DNA of 64,000 nt from Brevundimonas sp. NIBR11 (GCF_027912535.1 NZ_CP115465.1:1034001-1098000); one strand, 5' to 3'. Shown: positions 20,183 to 29,394, numbered from the stretch's first letter. Made by a program: numbers and translations. Notes: a model not told the origin generated them from the sequence alone.

Positions 20183-21622
20183 ATGAGTATGGATCGTCGC
20201 CGCTTTCTCCTGGCCTCTACGGCCGCCGCCGGACTGATCGCTGTGGGCTCGCCCGCGCTGGCCCAGACCGGTCGTCGCGCCTCCGTCCGCGTCGACCCGG
20301 AGGTCAACGAACTTCAACGCCGCACCTTTGACTGGTTCGTCCACGTCACGGATCGCGCGACAGGCCTGACGCCCGACCGCTGGCCAACGGAAAGCTTCTG
20401 TTCGGTCGCCGCCGTCGGCTTCGCCCTGGCCTGCTGGCCTGTCGGGGTCGAGCGGGGATGGATGACCCGAGCCGAGGCGCGCGAACGCACCCTGATCACC
20501 CTGCGCTATTTCGCAGGTCTGGCGCAGGGCCCCGAGGCGACCGGCGTCAGCGGCTACAAGGGCTTCTTCTATCACTTCCTCGACATGCAGACCGGACACC
20601 GGTTCGGCACGACCGAACTGTCGACCGTCGATACGGCCCTGCTGCTCGGCGGTATGCTGTTCTCGGCACGCTTCTTCGACGGCCGCCATGCCGAGGAAGT
20701 CGAGATCCGGCGCATCGCCCAGAGCCTGTATGAGCGTGTCGAGTGGGACTGGGCCGTGATCCGGCCGAACCGCATCTCCATGGGTTGGCACCCGGAGACC
20801 GGCCACATCCCGCACGACTGGAATGTCTACAACGAAGGCATGCTTGTGCTGCTGCTGGCCATCGGCAGCCCGACCCATCCGGTCCCGGCCGGGGTCTGGG
20901 ACGAGTGGGTCCACGTCTACGAACGGAGCTGGACCGACCGCTGGGGCGAGTGGCACCTGCAGTTCGCGCCGCTCTTCGGCCACCAGTACAGCCACATGTT
21001 CATCGACTTCCGGGGCATCCGCGACGCCTGGATGCGCGGCCAATCGGCCATGACGGGCGAACAGCTCGACTATTTCGAGAACAGCCGCCGCGCCGTCCAC
21101 GCCCAGCGCAAATACGCCGTCGACAATCCCGGCGGCTGGGACGGCTATTCGGCCGATGTCTGGGGTCTGACGGCCTGCGACGGACCGGGCGACTTCAAAC
21201 AGGTCATCGATGCGCGCGAGCGGGAGTTCTTCAGCTACTCCGCGCGCGGCCCGGGCGACCGGGATGACGGCACCATCGCCCCGACGGCGGCCATGGCCAG
21301 CTATCCGTTCGAGCCCGCCATCGTCACCTCGACCCTGAAGGCGATGAAGGCCCGCTACGGCGCCGGCATCTACACCCAGTGGGGCTTCCTCGACTCGTTC
21401 AACCCGACCCTCACGGAGCGGGAGGGGCGGTTGCAGCACGGCCGGATCGTGCCCGGCGTGGGCTGGGTCGATGGCGACTACCTGGGGATCGACCAGGGTC
21501 CGATCGTTGTGATGATCGAGAACGGTCGGTCCGAGCTGGTCTGGCGCTACATGCATGGCGAACCGAACCTGAAGCGCGGCCTGCAGCGCGCCGGCTTCAC
21601 CGGCGGATGGCTGGACGCATGA
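20183..21622 (+). CDS. GH144-type glycosidase (Glycoamylase PF10091 family), Tat-exported
   Basis: A 479-residue exported protein. The N-terminus MSMDRRRFLLAS followed by a hydrophobic run and SPALAQ is a twin-arginine signal. The body matches the Glycoamylase (PF10091) family, an (alpha/alpha)6 barrel whose characterised members form GH144 and cut beta-1,2-glucan. Conserved segments are GYKGFFYHFLDMQTGHRFG, ELSTVDTALLLGG, YNEGMLVLLLAIGSPTHP, GHQYSHMFIDFRG, VWGLTACDGPGDF and GIDQGPIVVMIENGRS. It heads the ABC operon, and its TGA overlaps the binding-protein ATG. Substrate is inferred from the family; older names call such proteins glucoamylase. Confidence 0.87.
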   Translation: MSMDRRRFLLASTAAAGLIAVGSPALAQTGRRASVRVDPEVNELQRRTFDWFVHVTDRATGLTPDRWPTESFCSVAAVGFALACWPVGVERGWMTRAEARERTLITLRYFAGLAQGPEATGVSGYKGFFYHFLDMQTGHRFGTTELSTVDTALLLGGMLFSARFFDGRHAEEVEIRRIAQSLYERVEWDWAVIRPNRISMGWHPETGHIPHDWNVYNEGMLVLLLAIGSPTHPVPAGVWDEWVHVYERSWTDRWGEWHLQFAPLFGHQYSHMFIDFRGIRDAWMRGQSAMTGEQLDYFENSRRAVHAQRKYAVDNPGGWDGYSADVWGLTACDGPGDFKQVIDAREREFFSYSARGPGDRDDGTIAPTAAMASYPFEPAIVTSTLKAMKARYGAGIYTQWGFLDSFNPTLTEREGRLQHGRIVPGVGWVDGDYLGIDQGPIVVMIENGRSELVWRYMHGEPNLKRGLQRAGFTGGWLDA

Positions 21623-22878
21623 TCGACCGGCGCGCCGCGCTGGGGGTGATGGCCGGGGCAGGCGCCGCGCTGGCGGGCTGCGGGCGGAACGACGGGCTCA
21701 CCCGGCTGACCTTCTGGGCCATGGGGAACGAGGGGACGAATGTGCCTTCGATCCTGCCCGCCTTCGAGGCGGCGAATCCGGGCATCAAGGTGATCGTTCA
21801 GCCCCAGCCCTGGACCGCCGCCCATTCCAAACTGTTGACCGCGTATGCCGGAGCCTCGCTGCCCGACGTCTCCCAGATCGGCAACACCTGGGTGGCGGAA
21901 CTGGCGGCCATCGGCGCCCTGTCGCCGACGCCGGAGGCAGCCGCCGACCTGCTGACCGACCAGTTTCCGGCGGTGCTGGAGACCAACGCCATCGCCGGTC
22001 GCGCCATGGCCACGCCCTGGTATGTCGACACCCGTCTGATCTTCCTGCGCACCGACCTGCTGAACCGCGCGGGCTTCGACGCCATGCCGACCGACTGGGC
22101 CGAATGGAAGCGGTCGATGCACGCGGTCAAGCGGGTGGCGGGCGACGGAAACTTCGCGATCCTGTTGCCGGTCAATGAGTTCGAGCAGCTTCTGACGTTC
22201 GGACTTCAGGGCGATCAACCGTTGCTGCGGGATCAGGACACGCGCGGCAATTTTTCCAGCCCATCCTTCCTGTCGGCCTTGGCCTTCTACAGGAGCCTGT
22301 TCGACGAGGGCCTCGCGCCGCTGGCCTCGGCGGCCCAGATCTCGAACGTCTGGAACGAGTTCGCCAAGGGCTATTTCACCTTCTACTTCTCCGGTCCCTG
22401 GACCATCGGCGACATGAAGAGCCGTCTGCCGGCCGCCGTGCAGCCGCATTGGACCACGGCCGGGGTGCCCGGTCCGACGGGGCCGGGGGCCTCGGCGCCC
22501 GGCGGATCTTCGCTGGCGGTCTTCAAGTCGTCGCCGCATCAGGAGGCGGCATGGAAGCTGGTCCGCTATCTGTCCGATCCGACGGTGCAGGCCGAGTTCA
22601 ACGTCATCTCCGGCGACCTTCCCGCGCGGCGCTCCGCCTGGGCCGCGCCGAAGGTGGCGTCCGACCCCTATGTCACCGCCTTCAACGGCCAGCTCGCTCG
22701 GTCCAAGGCCGTGCCCAAGGTCCCCGAGTGGGAGCGGATCGTCACCGAGATGCAGATCGTCGCCGAGCGGATGGTGCGCGGCGAGTTCACGGTTCAACAG
22801 GCCGGCGCCGAGATCGACCGCCGCGCCGACCGGCTGCTCGAAAAGCGTCGCTGGATGATGGAGCAGGGGCGGGCATGA
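21619..22878 (+). CDS. sugar ABC transporter substrate-binding lipoprotein
   Basis: A 419-residue extracellular solute-binding protein of the MalE/UgpB type. The signal MIDRRAALGVMAGAG with lipobox LAGC (Cys21) suggests a Tat-exported, membrane-anchored lipoprotein. The body shows LTFWAMGNEG, family-typical DVSQIGNTWVAELAAIGAL, and the aromatic FYFSGPWTIGDM near the ligand cleft. It overlaps the GH144-type gene upstream and the first permease downstream (ATGA both sides), indicating tight coupling. The ligand is probably an oligosaccharide. Confidence 0.93.
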   Translation: MIDRRAALGVMAGAGAALAGCGRNDGLTRLTFWAMGNEGTNVPSILPAFEAANPGIKVIVQPQPWTAAHSKLLTAYAGASLPDVSQIGNTWVAELAAIGALSPTPEAAADLLTDQFPAVLETNAIAGRAMATPWYVDTRLIFLRTDLLNRAGFDAMPTDWAEWKRSMHAVKRVAGDGNFAILLPVNEFEQLLTFGLQGDQPLLRDQDTRGNFSSPSFLSALAFYRSLFDEGLAPLASAAQISNVWNEFAKGYFTFYFSGPWTIGDMKSRLPAAVQPHWTTAGVPGPTGPGASAPGGSSLAVFKSSPHQEAAWKLVRYLSDPTVQAEFNVISGDLPARRSAWAAPKVASDPYVTAFNGQLARSKAVPKVPEWERIVTEMQIVAERMVRGEFTVQQAGAEIDRRADRLLEKRRWMMEQGRA

Positions 22879-23765
22879 TCAATCGTCGTGAACGCGCCGC
22901 CTGGGGCTTCGTCGCTCCGTCGCTGATCGCCATCGCGGTCTTCTTCGTCGTGCCGGTCGTGTCATCGCTGCTGCTCAGCCTGACCGATTTCGACATCTAT
23001 GCCCTGGCCGATCTCGGCAACATGCGGTTCGTGGGCCTGCAGAATTACGAGCGGCTGCTGACCAATCCGCTGTTCTGGCAGGCGATGAAGAACACCGTCT
23101 GGTTCAGCGTCCTGGGCGTGCCGCTGTCGATCATCGCCTCGCTGGCGGCGGCGGTGATCCTCAACGCGCGCACCATCAAGTGGCGGCCGGTCTGGCGCGT
23201 CATGTTCTTCGCCCCCTATGTGACGACGCTGGTGGCCACGGCGGTGTTGTGGAACTACCTGCTGCACAGCCGCTACGGCGTCATCAACTGGGCCCTGACC
23301 AGCGTGGGCCTGCCCGCCGTCGACTGGCTGGGCGATCCGAACACCTCGATCCCGGCCATCCTGATCTTCGTGGTGTGGAAGATTTTCGGCTACAACATGC
23401 TGATCTTCCTGGCGGTTCTGCAGACCGTGCCGGACGACCTCTATGAAGCCGCGCGGATCGACGGGGCCGGGCCTTGGGCGCGGTTCACCAATGTCACCCT
23501 GCCGGCCATCGCGCCGACGCTGCTGCTGGTGTCGATCATCTCGGTGGCGGGCTTCTTCCAGCTGTTCGCCGAGCCCTATGTGATGACACAAGGGGGACCG
23601 GCGCAGTCCACCGTGACGGTGCTCTACTTCATGTACGAAGAGGGCTTCAAATGGTGGAATCTGGGGTCCGCCTCGGCCGTGGCCTTCGTCCTGTTCCTGT
23701 GCATCTTCGCGGTGACCATGGTCCAGCTGGCCGTGTCGCGGCGGCTGGGAGGAGAGCACACGTGA
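22875..23765 (+). CDS. sugar ABC transporter permease (MalF/UgpA type)
   Basis: A 296-residue inner-membrane permease with six predicted spans. The ATPase-coupling EAA motif is EAARIDGAGPWARFTNVTLPAIAP (near 190-213). The N-terminus RRERAAWGFVAPSLIAIAVFF is typical of the UgpA/LacF branch. The start overlaps the binding-protein stop, and its own stop overlaps the GTG of the next permease. There is no long periplasmic P2 loop as in E. coli MalF. Confidence 0.94.
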   Translation: MINRRERAAWGFVAPSLIAIAVFFVVPVVSSLLLSLTDFDIYALADLGNMRFVGLQNYERLLTNPLFWQAMKNTVWFSVLGVPLSIIASLAAAVILNARTIKWRPVWRVMFFAPYVTTLVATAVLWNYLLHSRYGVINWALTSVGLPAVDWLGDPNTSIPAILIFVVWKIFGYNMLIFLAVLQTVPDDLYEAARIDGAGPWARFTNVTLPAIAPTLLLVSIISVAGFFQLFAEPYVMTQGGPAQSTVTVLYFMYEEGFKWWNLGSASAVAFVLFLCIFAVTMVQLAVSRRLGGEHT

Positions 23766-24577
23766 ATCCCCGGATCCTGCTGCTGAACGTCGGCGTGGCC
23801 CTGATCGGGCTGATCGTCCTGTTCCCCCTGCTGTGGATGCTGTCGGTCAGCTTCATGGCGACGGGGGAGGCGGCCGTCTTCCCGCCGCCGCTCCTGCCCA
23901 GCGCGCCGACGCTGGAGCACTATCGCGATCTGTTCGTGAACCAGGGCATGGGCCGCTACATGTGGAACAGCTTCGCCCTGGCGACCCTGGCGACCGGGTT
24001 GGCCTTGGCTTTCACAGTTCCCGCCGGATACGCCTTCGCCAAGCTGGCGTTCCGGGGGCGAGACAGACTGTTCCAGCTGCTGATCGGCGCCTTGGTCATC
24101 CCGGCCCAGATCGGCACCCTGCCGCTATTTCTGATGCTGAAGTCCATGGGGCTGGTGAACACCTATGCCGGAGCTCTGGTGCCGTGGCTGGCCTCGATCT
24201 TCGGCCTGTTCCTGGTGCGCCAGTACGCCCTGTCCATCCCGGACGAGATGCTGGAGGCCGCGCGGGTCGATGGCGCCAGCGAGGGCCAGATCTTCCGCCG
24301 CATCGTCATACCGACCCTGACGCCCATTCTGGTCACGCTGGGACTGTTCGTGTTTTTGGGCAGTTGGAACGATTTCCTGTGGCCGCTGATCATCCTGACG
24401 GACCAGTCGAACTATACGCTGCCGGTCGCGCTGGCGGCCCTGTCGCGCGAGCATGTCCAGGATGTCGAGCTGATGATGGCGGGCGCGGTGATCACCGTGG
24501 CGCCGGTGCTCATCCTGTTCCTGGCGCTGCAACGGTTCTACATCCGCGGCATGCTGGCGGGCAGCGTGAAGGGTTGA
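23762..24577 (+). CDS. sugar ABC transporter permease (MalG/UgpE type)
   Basis: The 271-residue second permease. The EAA motif is EAARVDGASEGQIFRRIVIPTLTP (near 163-186), and the ending FYIRGMLAGSVKG is diagnostic of MalG/UgpE proteins. Translation starts at GTG 23762, within the preceding stop (GTGA), with GGAGGAGAG upstream. The operon continues two bases after its stop into the 1069-residue protein. Confidence 0.95.
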   Translation: MNPRILLLNVGVALIGLIVLFPLLWMLSVSFMATGEAAVFPPPLLPSAPTLEHYRDLFVNQGMGRYMWNSFALATLATGLALAFTVPAGYAFAKLAFRGRDRLFQLLIGALVIPAQIGTLPLFLMLKSMGLVNTYAGALVPWLASIFGLFLVRQYALSIPDEMLEAARVDGASEGQIFRRIVIPTLTPILVTLGLFVFLGSWNDFLWPLIILTDQSNYTLPVALAALSREHVQDVELMMAGAVITVAPVLILFLALQRFYIRGMLAGSVKG

Positions 24578-24579
24578 GC

Positions 24580-27500
24580 ATGCGTCTGTTGTTCGGGCTG
24601 ATCGCGGCCGTCCTCATCGCCGCGCCGGTCCAGGCGCAATCGAACCGCACCCTCGACACGTTCGAGGCCCTGGCGCCCTGGAGCGCCGACGCCTCGACCG
24701 ACGTGACGTCCACCCTGTCGAGCGTGGCCGGCCATCGCGGCGAAGCGATGCGGCTGGACTATGATTTCAACGGCCGGTCGGGCTATGCCTTCGCCGCCCG
24801 CGACCTGTCGTTCGAGGCGCCCGAGAACTACGAAATCCGCTTCTGGATCCGGGGGGAAGGGCCGACCAACACCTTCGAGGTCAAGTTCACCGACGCATCG
24901 TCCGAGAACGTCCACTGGCGCCAGACCACCCGCTACGACTTCCCGAACGGCTGGACCCAGTTCGTCATCAAGCGCCGACAGATCGCCTGGGCCTGGGGTC
25001 CGAAGGCCGACCGCACCTTCCGGGGCGCTGAGCGGATCGAGTTCGTGGTCACCGCCGGGGAGGGCGGCAAGGGTTTCATCGAGATCGACGACCTGACCCT
25101 GCGCACCCTGCCGCCGGAGCCGTCGGTGCCGCCGCGCCCGGTCGCGGAGGCGACGAGCGAAGATGGAAACTCGATCGCGTCGCTGAGTGTGGATGATGAC
25201 TCTCGCAGCGCATGGGTGACGCAAGGGGCGGGCGAACAGAGCCTGACGCTGGACCTCGGCTACGAGCGTGAGTTCGGCGGCCTGACCCTCCAGTGGGTCG
25301 AGGGCCGTGCGGCCTCCGCCTATCGCGTCATGGGCTCCAGCGACCGGCGCCAGTGGCATGAGATCGCACGGGTGCGTCACGGCGACGGCGGGACCGATTG
25401 GTTGAGGACGGAAGAGGCCTCGGCGCGGTGGTTGAGGCTCGACCTGACAACGCCCCAGGCTGCGGCGAGCACGGCGGGCCAGATGGGGGCCGGCAACGGC
25501 GCCGCCGGCGCGGCCCAGGCCTTCTACGGCCTGGCCGATGTGCGCATCGAGCCTCTGGCCTTCGGCGCCTCGGACACGGCCTTCCTGACGGCCGTGGCGG
25601 GCCAGAGCCGGCGCGGCCTCTATCCGCGCGGCTTCCGCGGCGAGCAGCCCTACTGGACCCTGGTCGGGGTCGACGGCGGCGGCGAAAGCGGCCTGATCTC
25701 CGAGGACGGCGCCATCGAGCTCAAGCGCGGCGGGGCCTCGATCGAGCCGTTCGTGCTGGACAACGGGCGCCTCATCACCTGGGCCGACGCACGGATCGAA
25801 CAGGCCCTGGTTGAGGACGACCTGCCGATCCCGACGGTGACTTGGACGCATGACGACTGGACGCTAAAGGTCACGGCAATGGCCGAGGGTTCGCCTGACG
25901 CGGCGGCCCTTTACGGTCGCTATGACCTGACCAACACCTCCCTGCGTGAAAGGACCCTGACCCTGGCCCTGGCCGCACGGCCGATGCAGGTGAACGGGCC
26001 GGTCCAGTTCCTGGCCGTGCCCGGAGGCGCCTCGCCCATCCGTCAGATGCAGTGGCATGGCGGCGAACTGGTGCTGGATGACACGGTTCGGGTCCATCCG
26101 CTGGTCGCGCCGGACAGCGTGCGCGCCGCGACCTTCGAGGCCGGCGCCGATCCGCAGAGCCTTCTGGCCCGCACCGGCGAAGGCGTTCGCGATGGCGCCG
26201 TGGTCGCCGACGCCGGCGGCCTGATGTCGGGGGCCATGCTCTACACCGTGACCCTTCGTCCCGGTGAGACGCGCACCTTCGGCTGGGCCTCGGCTCTGGC
26301 GGGTCAGCGTCCGGCGCTCCCGGCCACGGCCTCCGTCGAGGCGGCGCTGGATACGATCCAGGACCGGGTCGCCGCGAGCTGGCGCGAGAAGCTGGACCGG
26401 TTCGACCTGATCACCCCGCCCGAGGGCGAGCGGATCGAGGACACGATGAAAACCTCGCTGGCGCACATGCTGATGTCGCGTCAGGGTCCGGCGCTCCAGC
26501 CCGGCACCCGCAGCTACAACCGCTCCTGGATCCGCGACGGGGCCATGATGGCCGAGGGGCTGAACCGGCTGGGCCACGCCGCCCTGTCACAGGATTACCT
26601 GCGCTGGTACGCCCCCAATGTCTTCAGCGACGGCAAGGTGCCCTGCTGCGTCGACAGCCGGGGCGCCGATCCGGTGCCGGAGAACGACAGTCACGGCGAG
26701 TTCGTCTTCCTGGCCGCCGAGACCTATCGCTACACCGGCGACCTGACCCAGCTGCGCGCCGTCTGGCCGCAGGTGCAGGCGGCGATCGGGTATATGGACG
26801 CCCTGCGCGCCTCGACCCGGACCGAAGCCAACCGCACGCCGGAGACGCGTCACCTCTATGGCCTGCTGCCGCCTTCGATCAGCCACGAGGGCTATTCGGA
26901 CCGCGCCGCCTGGTCCTACTGGGACGATTTCTGGGGCCTGCTCGGCTATCGCGACGCAGTGGAGATCGCCGAGGCGCTGGGCGAGACGGAGGCGGCCCTG
27001 CGCTTCGAAGCGAACCGTGCCGAGTTCCTGAACGACGTCACGACATCGATCACCGGCACGGCCATCCATCATCGGATCGACTGGATCGCGGGTGCGGCGG
27101 ACCGGGGCGATTTCGACGCCACCTCGACCACCATCGGCCTGTCGCCGGGCGGGCTGCAGGCCGACCTGCCGCAGGGTCTGTTGATCCGGACCTTCGAGAA
27201 ATACTGGGAGAATTTCACCGCCCGCCAGGCCAACCGCACGGCGTGGAAGGACTACACCCCGTACGAGCTGCGCAATGTCGGCGCGTTCGTGCGGCTAGGG
27301 CAGCCCGAACGGGCGATGGCGGCGCTGGACTTCTTCTTCGCCGACCGCCGGCCCCAGGCCTGGAATGGCTGGGCCGAAGTGGTGGGCCGCGATCTGCGGG
27401 AGCCGCGCTTCATCGGCGACATGCCGCACGCCTGGATCAGCTCGGACTACATCCGCTCGGCGCTCGACCTGTTCGTCTATGAGCGGGATGCGGACCATGC

Positions 27501-27789
27501 GCTGGTGCTGGCGGCGGGCCTGCCGATGTCGTGGATCGACAGCGCGACGGGCGTCGGAGTGCGGGAAGTGCGGACGCCCTACGGACCACTCACCTATGCG
27601 CTGCGTCGCCGGGCCGGGCTGACGACGCTGACCCTGGCGCCGGGCGTGACCCCGCCGGGCGGTTTCGTTCTGCGCTGGCCAGAGGGGCAGGATCTGCCCG
27701 CGCGCATCCGCATCGACGGGCGCGGCGGCGACTGGAAGGGCCGTGAGCTGATCATCCCGGCAGGCGCGCGGCGGGTCGAGCTGCGCTGA
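24580..27789 (+). CDS. large secreted multidomain protein: CBM-like, discoidin and six-hairpin glycosidase-like
   Basis: A 1069-residue protein with a signal peptide (LLFGLIAAVLIAAPVQAQ). Residues about 24-185 form a jelly-roll resembling a carbohydrate-binding module (YEIRFWIRGEGP... FIEIDDLTLRTLPPE). Residues about 195-330 resemble an F5/8 discoidin domain (SLTLDLGYEREFGGLTLQW). A beta-rich region follows (about 345-610), then a helical (alpha/alpha)6-type region (about 625-985) with RSWIRDGAMMAEGLNRLG, PENDSHGEFVFLAAETYRYTGDL, SYWDDFWGLLGYRDAVE and GDMPHAWISSDYIRSALDLF. I do not know a characterised family for it. Its place in the operon, two bases after the permease, suggests a periplasmic glycosidase acting with the GH144-type enzyme. 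Confidence 0.8.
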   Translation: MRLLFGLIAAVLIAAPVQAQSNRTLDTFEALAPWSADASTDVTSTLSSVAGHRGEAMRLDYDFNGRSGYAFAARDLSFEAPENYEIRFWIRGEGPTNTFEVKFTDASSENVHWRQTTRYDFPNGWTQFVIKRRQIAWAWGPKADRTFRGAERIEFVVTAGEGGKGFIEIDDLTLRTLPPEPSVPPRPVAEATSEDGNSIASLSVDDDSRSAWVTQGAGEQSLTLDLGYEREFGGLTLQWVEGRAASAYRVMGSSDRRQWHEIARVRHGDGGTDWLRTEEASARWLRLDLTTPQAAASTAGQMGAGNGAAGAAQAFYGLADVRIEPLAFGASDTAFLTAVAGQSRRGLYPRGFRGEQPYWTLVGVDGGGESGLISEDGAIELKRGGASIEPFVLDNGRLITWADARIEQALVEDDLPIPTVTWTHDDWTLKVTAMAEGSPDAAALYGRYDLTNTSLRERTLTLALAARPMQVNGPVQFLAVPGGASPIRQMQWHGGELVLDDTVRVHPLVAPDSVRAATFEAGADPQSLLARTGEGVRDGAVVADAGGLMSGAMLYTVTLRPGETRTFGWASALAGQRPALPATASVEAALDTIQDRVAASWREKLDRFDLITPPEGERIEDTMKTSLAHMLMSRQGPALQPGTRSYNRSWIRDGAMMAEGLNRLGHAALSQDYLRWYAPNVFSDGKVPCCVDSRGADPVPENDSHGEFVFLAAETYRYTGDLTQLRAVWPQVQAAIGYMDALRASTRTEANRTPETRHLYGLLPPSISHEGYSDRAAWSYWDDFWGLLGYRDAVEIAEALGETEAALRFEANRAEFLNDVTTSITGTAIHHRIDWIAGAADRGDFDATSTTIGLSPGGLQADLPQGLLIRTFEKYWENFTARQANRTAWKDYTPYELRNVGAFVRLGQPERAMAALDFFFADRRPQAWNGWAEVVGRDLREPRFIGDMPHAWISSDYIRSALDLFVYERDADHALVLAAGLPMSWIDSATGVGVREVRTPYGPLTYALRRRAGLTTLTLAPGVTPPGGFVLRWPEGQDLPARIRIDGRGGDWKGRELIIPAGARRVELR

Positions 27790-27827
27790 CGCTTTTCGCC
27801 GGGTCGGTGAGGGCGTAGATCGCCTGC

Positions 27828-28262
27828 ATGACCCAAGCTCTCCGCCGCCTCCTCGACCTGCCCGGCGTGGCCGATCTCGAGACCAAGGCTCTGATGAAGC
27901 CAGGCTATGCCGACCCTTCGCGCCGGGACGAGTTCCCGGAGGTGGACGAGGTGCTGGTCGCCGTCTTCGGCCTGAGCGCCGAACAGGCCGAGGACGCGGC
28001 GCGGCCCGACGACTGGGACGGCGTCGAGCGCCTGTCGCCTCAGGATCAGGCCGATGTCTTCGAGGTCGAGGGCTGGGACGTGCGCGACGCGAAGAGGAAG
28101 CCGCTGCGGATGCTGGCGGTGATGGCCGAGCCGCTGGCTTTGGCTATACGCGGGGTGGCGGGGACGCTGCCGGAAGCGGCCTTCGTTCCCGAACCCGCCG
28201 AAGAGAAGAGCGACTGGGGAGCGGGCCTCGCCGCCGAGGCGGCTCGGTTCAGGAAGCGCTGA
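27828..28262 (+). CDS. hypothetical protein, acidic
   Basis: A 144-residue soluble protein, rich in Asp, Glu and Ala, with no signal peptide, membrane segment or motif I recognise. Codon use is normal for the region. It starts 38 bases after the 1069-residue gene, so it may be the last gene of that operon. Its 3' end overlaps the convergent ATPase gene by 14 bases. Confidence 0.65.
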   Translation: MTQALRRLLDLPGVADLETKALMKPGYADPSRRDEFPEVDEVLVAVFGLSAEQAEDAARPDDWDGVERLSPQDQADVFEVEGWDVRDAKRKPLRMLAVMAEPLALAIRGVAGTLPEAAFVPEPAEEKSDWGAGLAAEAARFRKR

Positions 28263-29346
28263 GCCGCATGAACGCCTTGCCGTCCGCGTCGAACAGGTGG
28301 GCGCTGGCGGGGTCAATGTTCAGGGCCAAAGCTTCGCCGACCACCGGGCGCACGTCGCCGGGCAGCTGAACCGTCCAGGTTTCCTTCGAGCCGGGCTGAC
28401 CGACATAGGCGTAGGTGGCGTTGCCCAATGTCTCGACGAAGGCGGCCTTTGCCGTGATCGCATCGCCGGGGCCGCTGAGGCCCATGTGTTCGGGACGAAC
28501 GCCCAGCAGCACCGATTGACCGGGCCGAGCGGAGGCGGCGTCGACGGCCACCCGGACCGTCTCGCCGGCCGTCGTCTTGACCGTCGCGCCGGTCGCGGAG
28601 GCCTCGACCACCTCCGCGGGGATCATGTTCATCTTCGGGCTGCCGATGAACTCGGCGACGAAGCGGGTCTTCGGGTGCTCGTAGAGCTCCATCGGGGCGC
28701 CGACCTGTTCGATCACTCCGCCGTTCAGGACCACGATCCGGTCGGCCAGGGTCATCGCCTCGACCTGGTCGTGGGTGACGTAGATCATGGTGGTCTTCAG
28801 CCGCTCGTGCAGCGAGGCGAACTCGTAGCGCATGCGCACGCGAAGCGCGGCGTCCAGATTGGACAGGGGCTCGTCGAACAGGAAGACCTGGGGCTCGCGC
28901 ACGATGGCGCGGCCGATGGCGACGCGCTGGCGCTGGCCGCCGGAGAGGGCCTTGGGCTTGCGGTCGAGGTATTCGGTTATGTTCAGGGTTTCGGCCGCGG
29001 CCTTCACCCTGCGGTCGATCTCGGCCTTGTCGGTCTTGGCCAGGGTCAGGCCGAAGGCCATGTTCTGGCGCACGGTCATGTGCGGATAGAGGGCGTAGGA
29101 CTGGAAGACCATGGCGATGCCCCGGTCCGACGGCGAAAGAGCGTTGACGGTGCGGCCGCCGATGGAGATGTCGCCCGCGTCGACCTCCTCCAGACCGGCG
29201 ATGGTGCGCAGCAGGGTGGATTTGCCGCATCCGGAGGGACCCACGAAGACGACGAACTCGCCGTCGGCGATGGTCAGGTCGACGCCCTTCAGGACCTCTG
29301 TCGCGCCGAAGGATTTGCGGATGCCGCTAAGGGCGACGTCGGCCAT
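28249..29346 (-). CDS. sugar ABC transporter ATP-binding protein (UgpC/MsmK/MalK type)
   Basis: A 365-residue ATPase that powers a binding-protein-dependent sugar importer. Walker A is GPSGCGKST (about 36-44), signature ALSGGQRQRVAIGRAI (about 133-148), Walker B VFLFDEPLSNLDA, switch His in YVTHDQVEA. A C-terminal regulatory TOBE/OB domain (about 240-365) includes LLGVRPEHMGLSG. The matching binding protein and permeases at 21.6-24.6 kb lack their own ATPase, so this is the likely partner despite opposite orientation. A LacI-type operator lies 35 bases upstream of the start. Confidence 0.94.
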   Translation of the reverse strand: MADVALSGIRKSFGATEVLKGVDLTIADGEFVVFVGPSGCGKSTLLRTIAGLEEVDAGDISIGGRTVNALSPSDRGIAMVFQSYALYPHMTVRQNMAFGLTLAKTDKAEIDRRVKAAAETLNITEYLDRKPKALSGGQRQRVAIGRAIVREPQVFLFDEPLSNLDAALRVRMRYEFASLHERLKTTMIYVTHDQVEAMTLADRIVVLNGGVIEQVGAPMELYEHPKTRFVAEFIGSPKMNMIPAEVVEASATGATVKTTAGETVRVAVDAASARPGQSVLLGVRPEHMGLSGPGDAITAKAAFVETLGNATYAYVGQPGSKETWTVQLPGDVRPVVGEALALNIDPASAHLFDADGKAFMRLSAS

Positions 29347-29380
29347 GTTTCCGTCCCTGAACCTGTACTTTTGCAGGGAC

Positions 29381-29394
29381 TGTAAGCGGTTACG
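29381..29394. promoter_or_regulatory. LacI-family operator candidate, second copy
   Basis: TGTAAGCGGTTACG matches the reverse complement of the site at 15920-15933 in 13 of 14 bases. It sits 35-48 bases upstream of the ATPase start codon, where bound repressor would block the promoter or early transcript. Two near-identical sites 13.5 kb apart at the two ends of one functional locus are unlikely to be chance. Confidence 0.75.

Noticed and set aside
16648..20307. 1219-codon open frame antisense to lacI and the TonB receptor
   Set aside because: It is the mirror of a high-GC3 gene; the translation is low-complexity Val/Ala/Gly/Asp/Arg with no motif, while the plus strand encodes a complete receptor.
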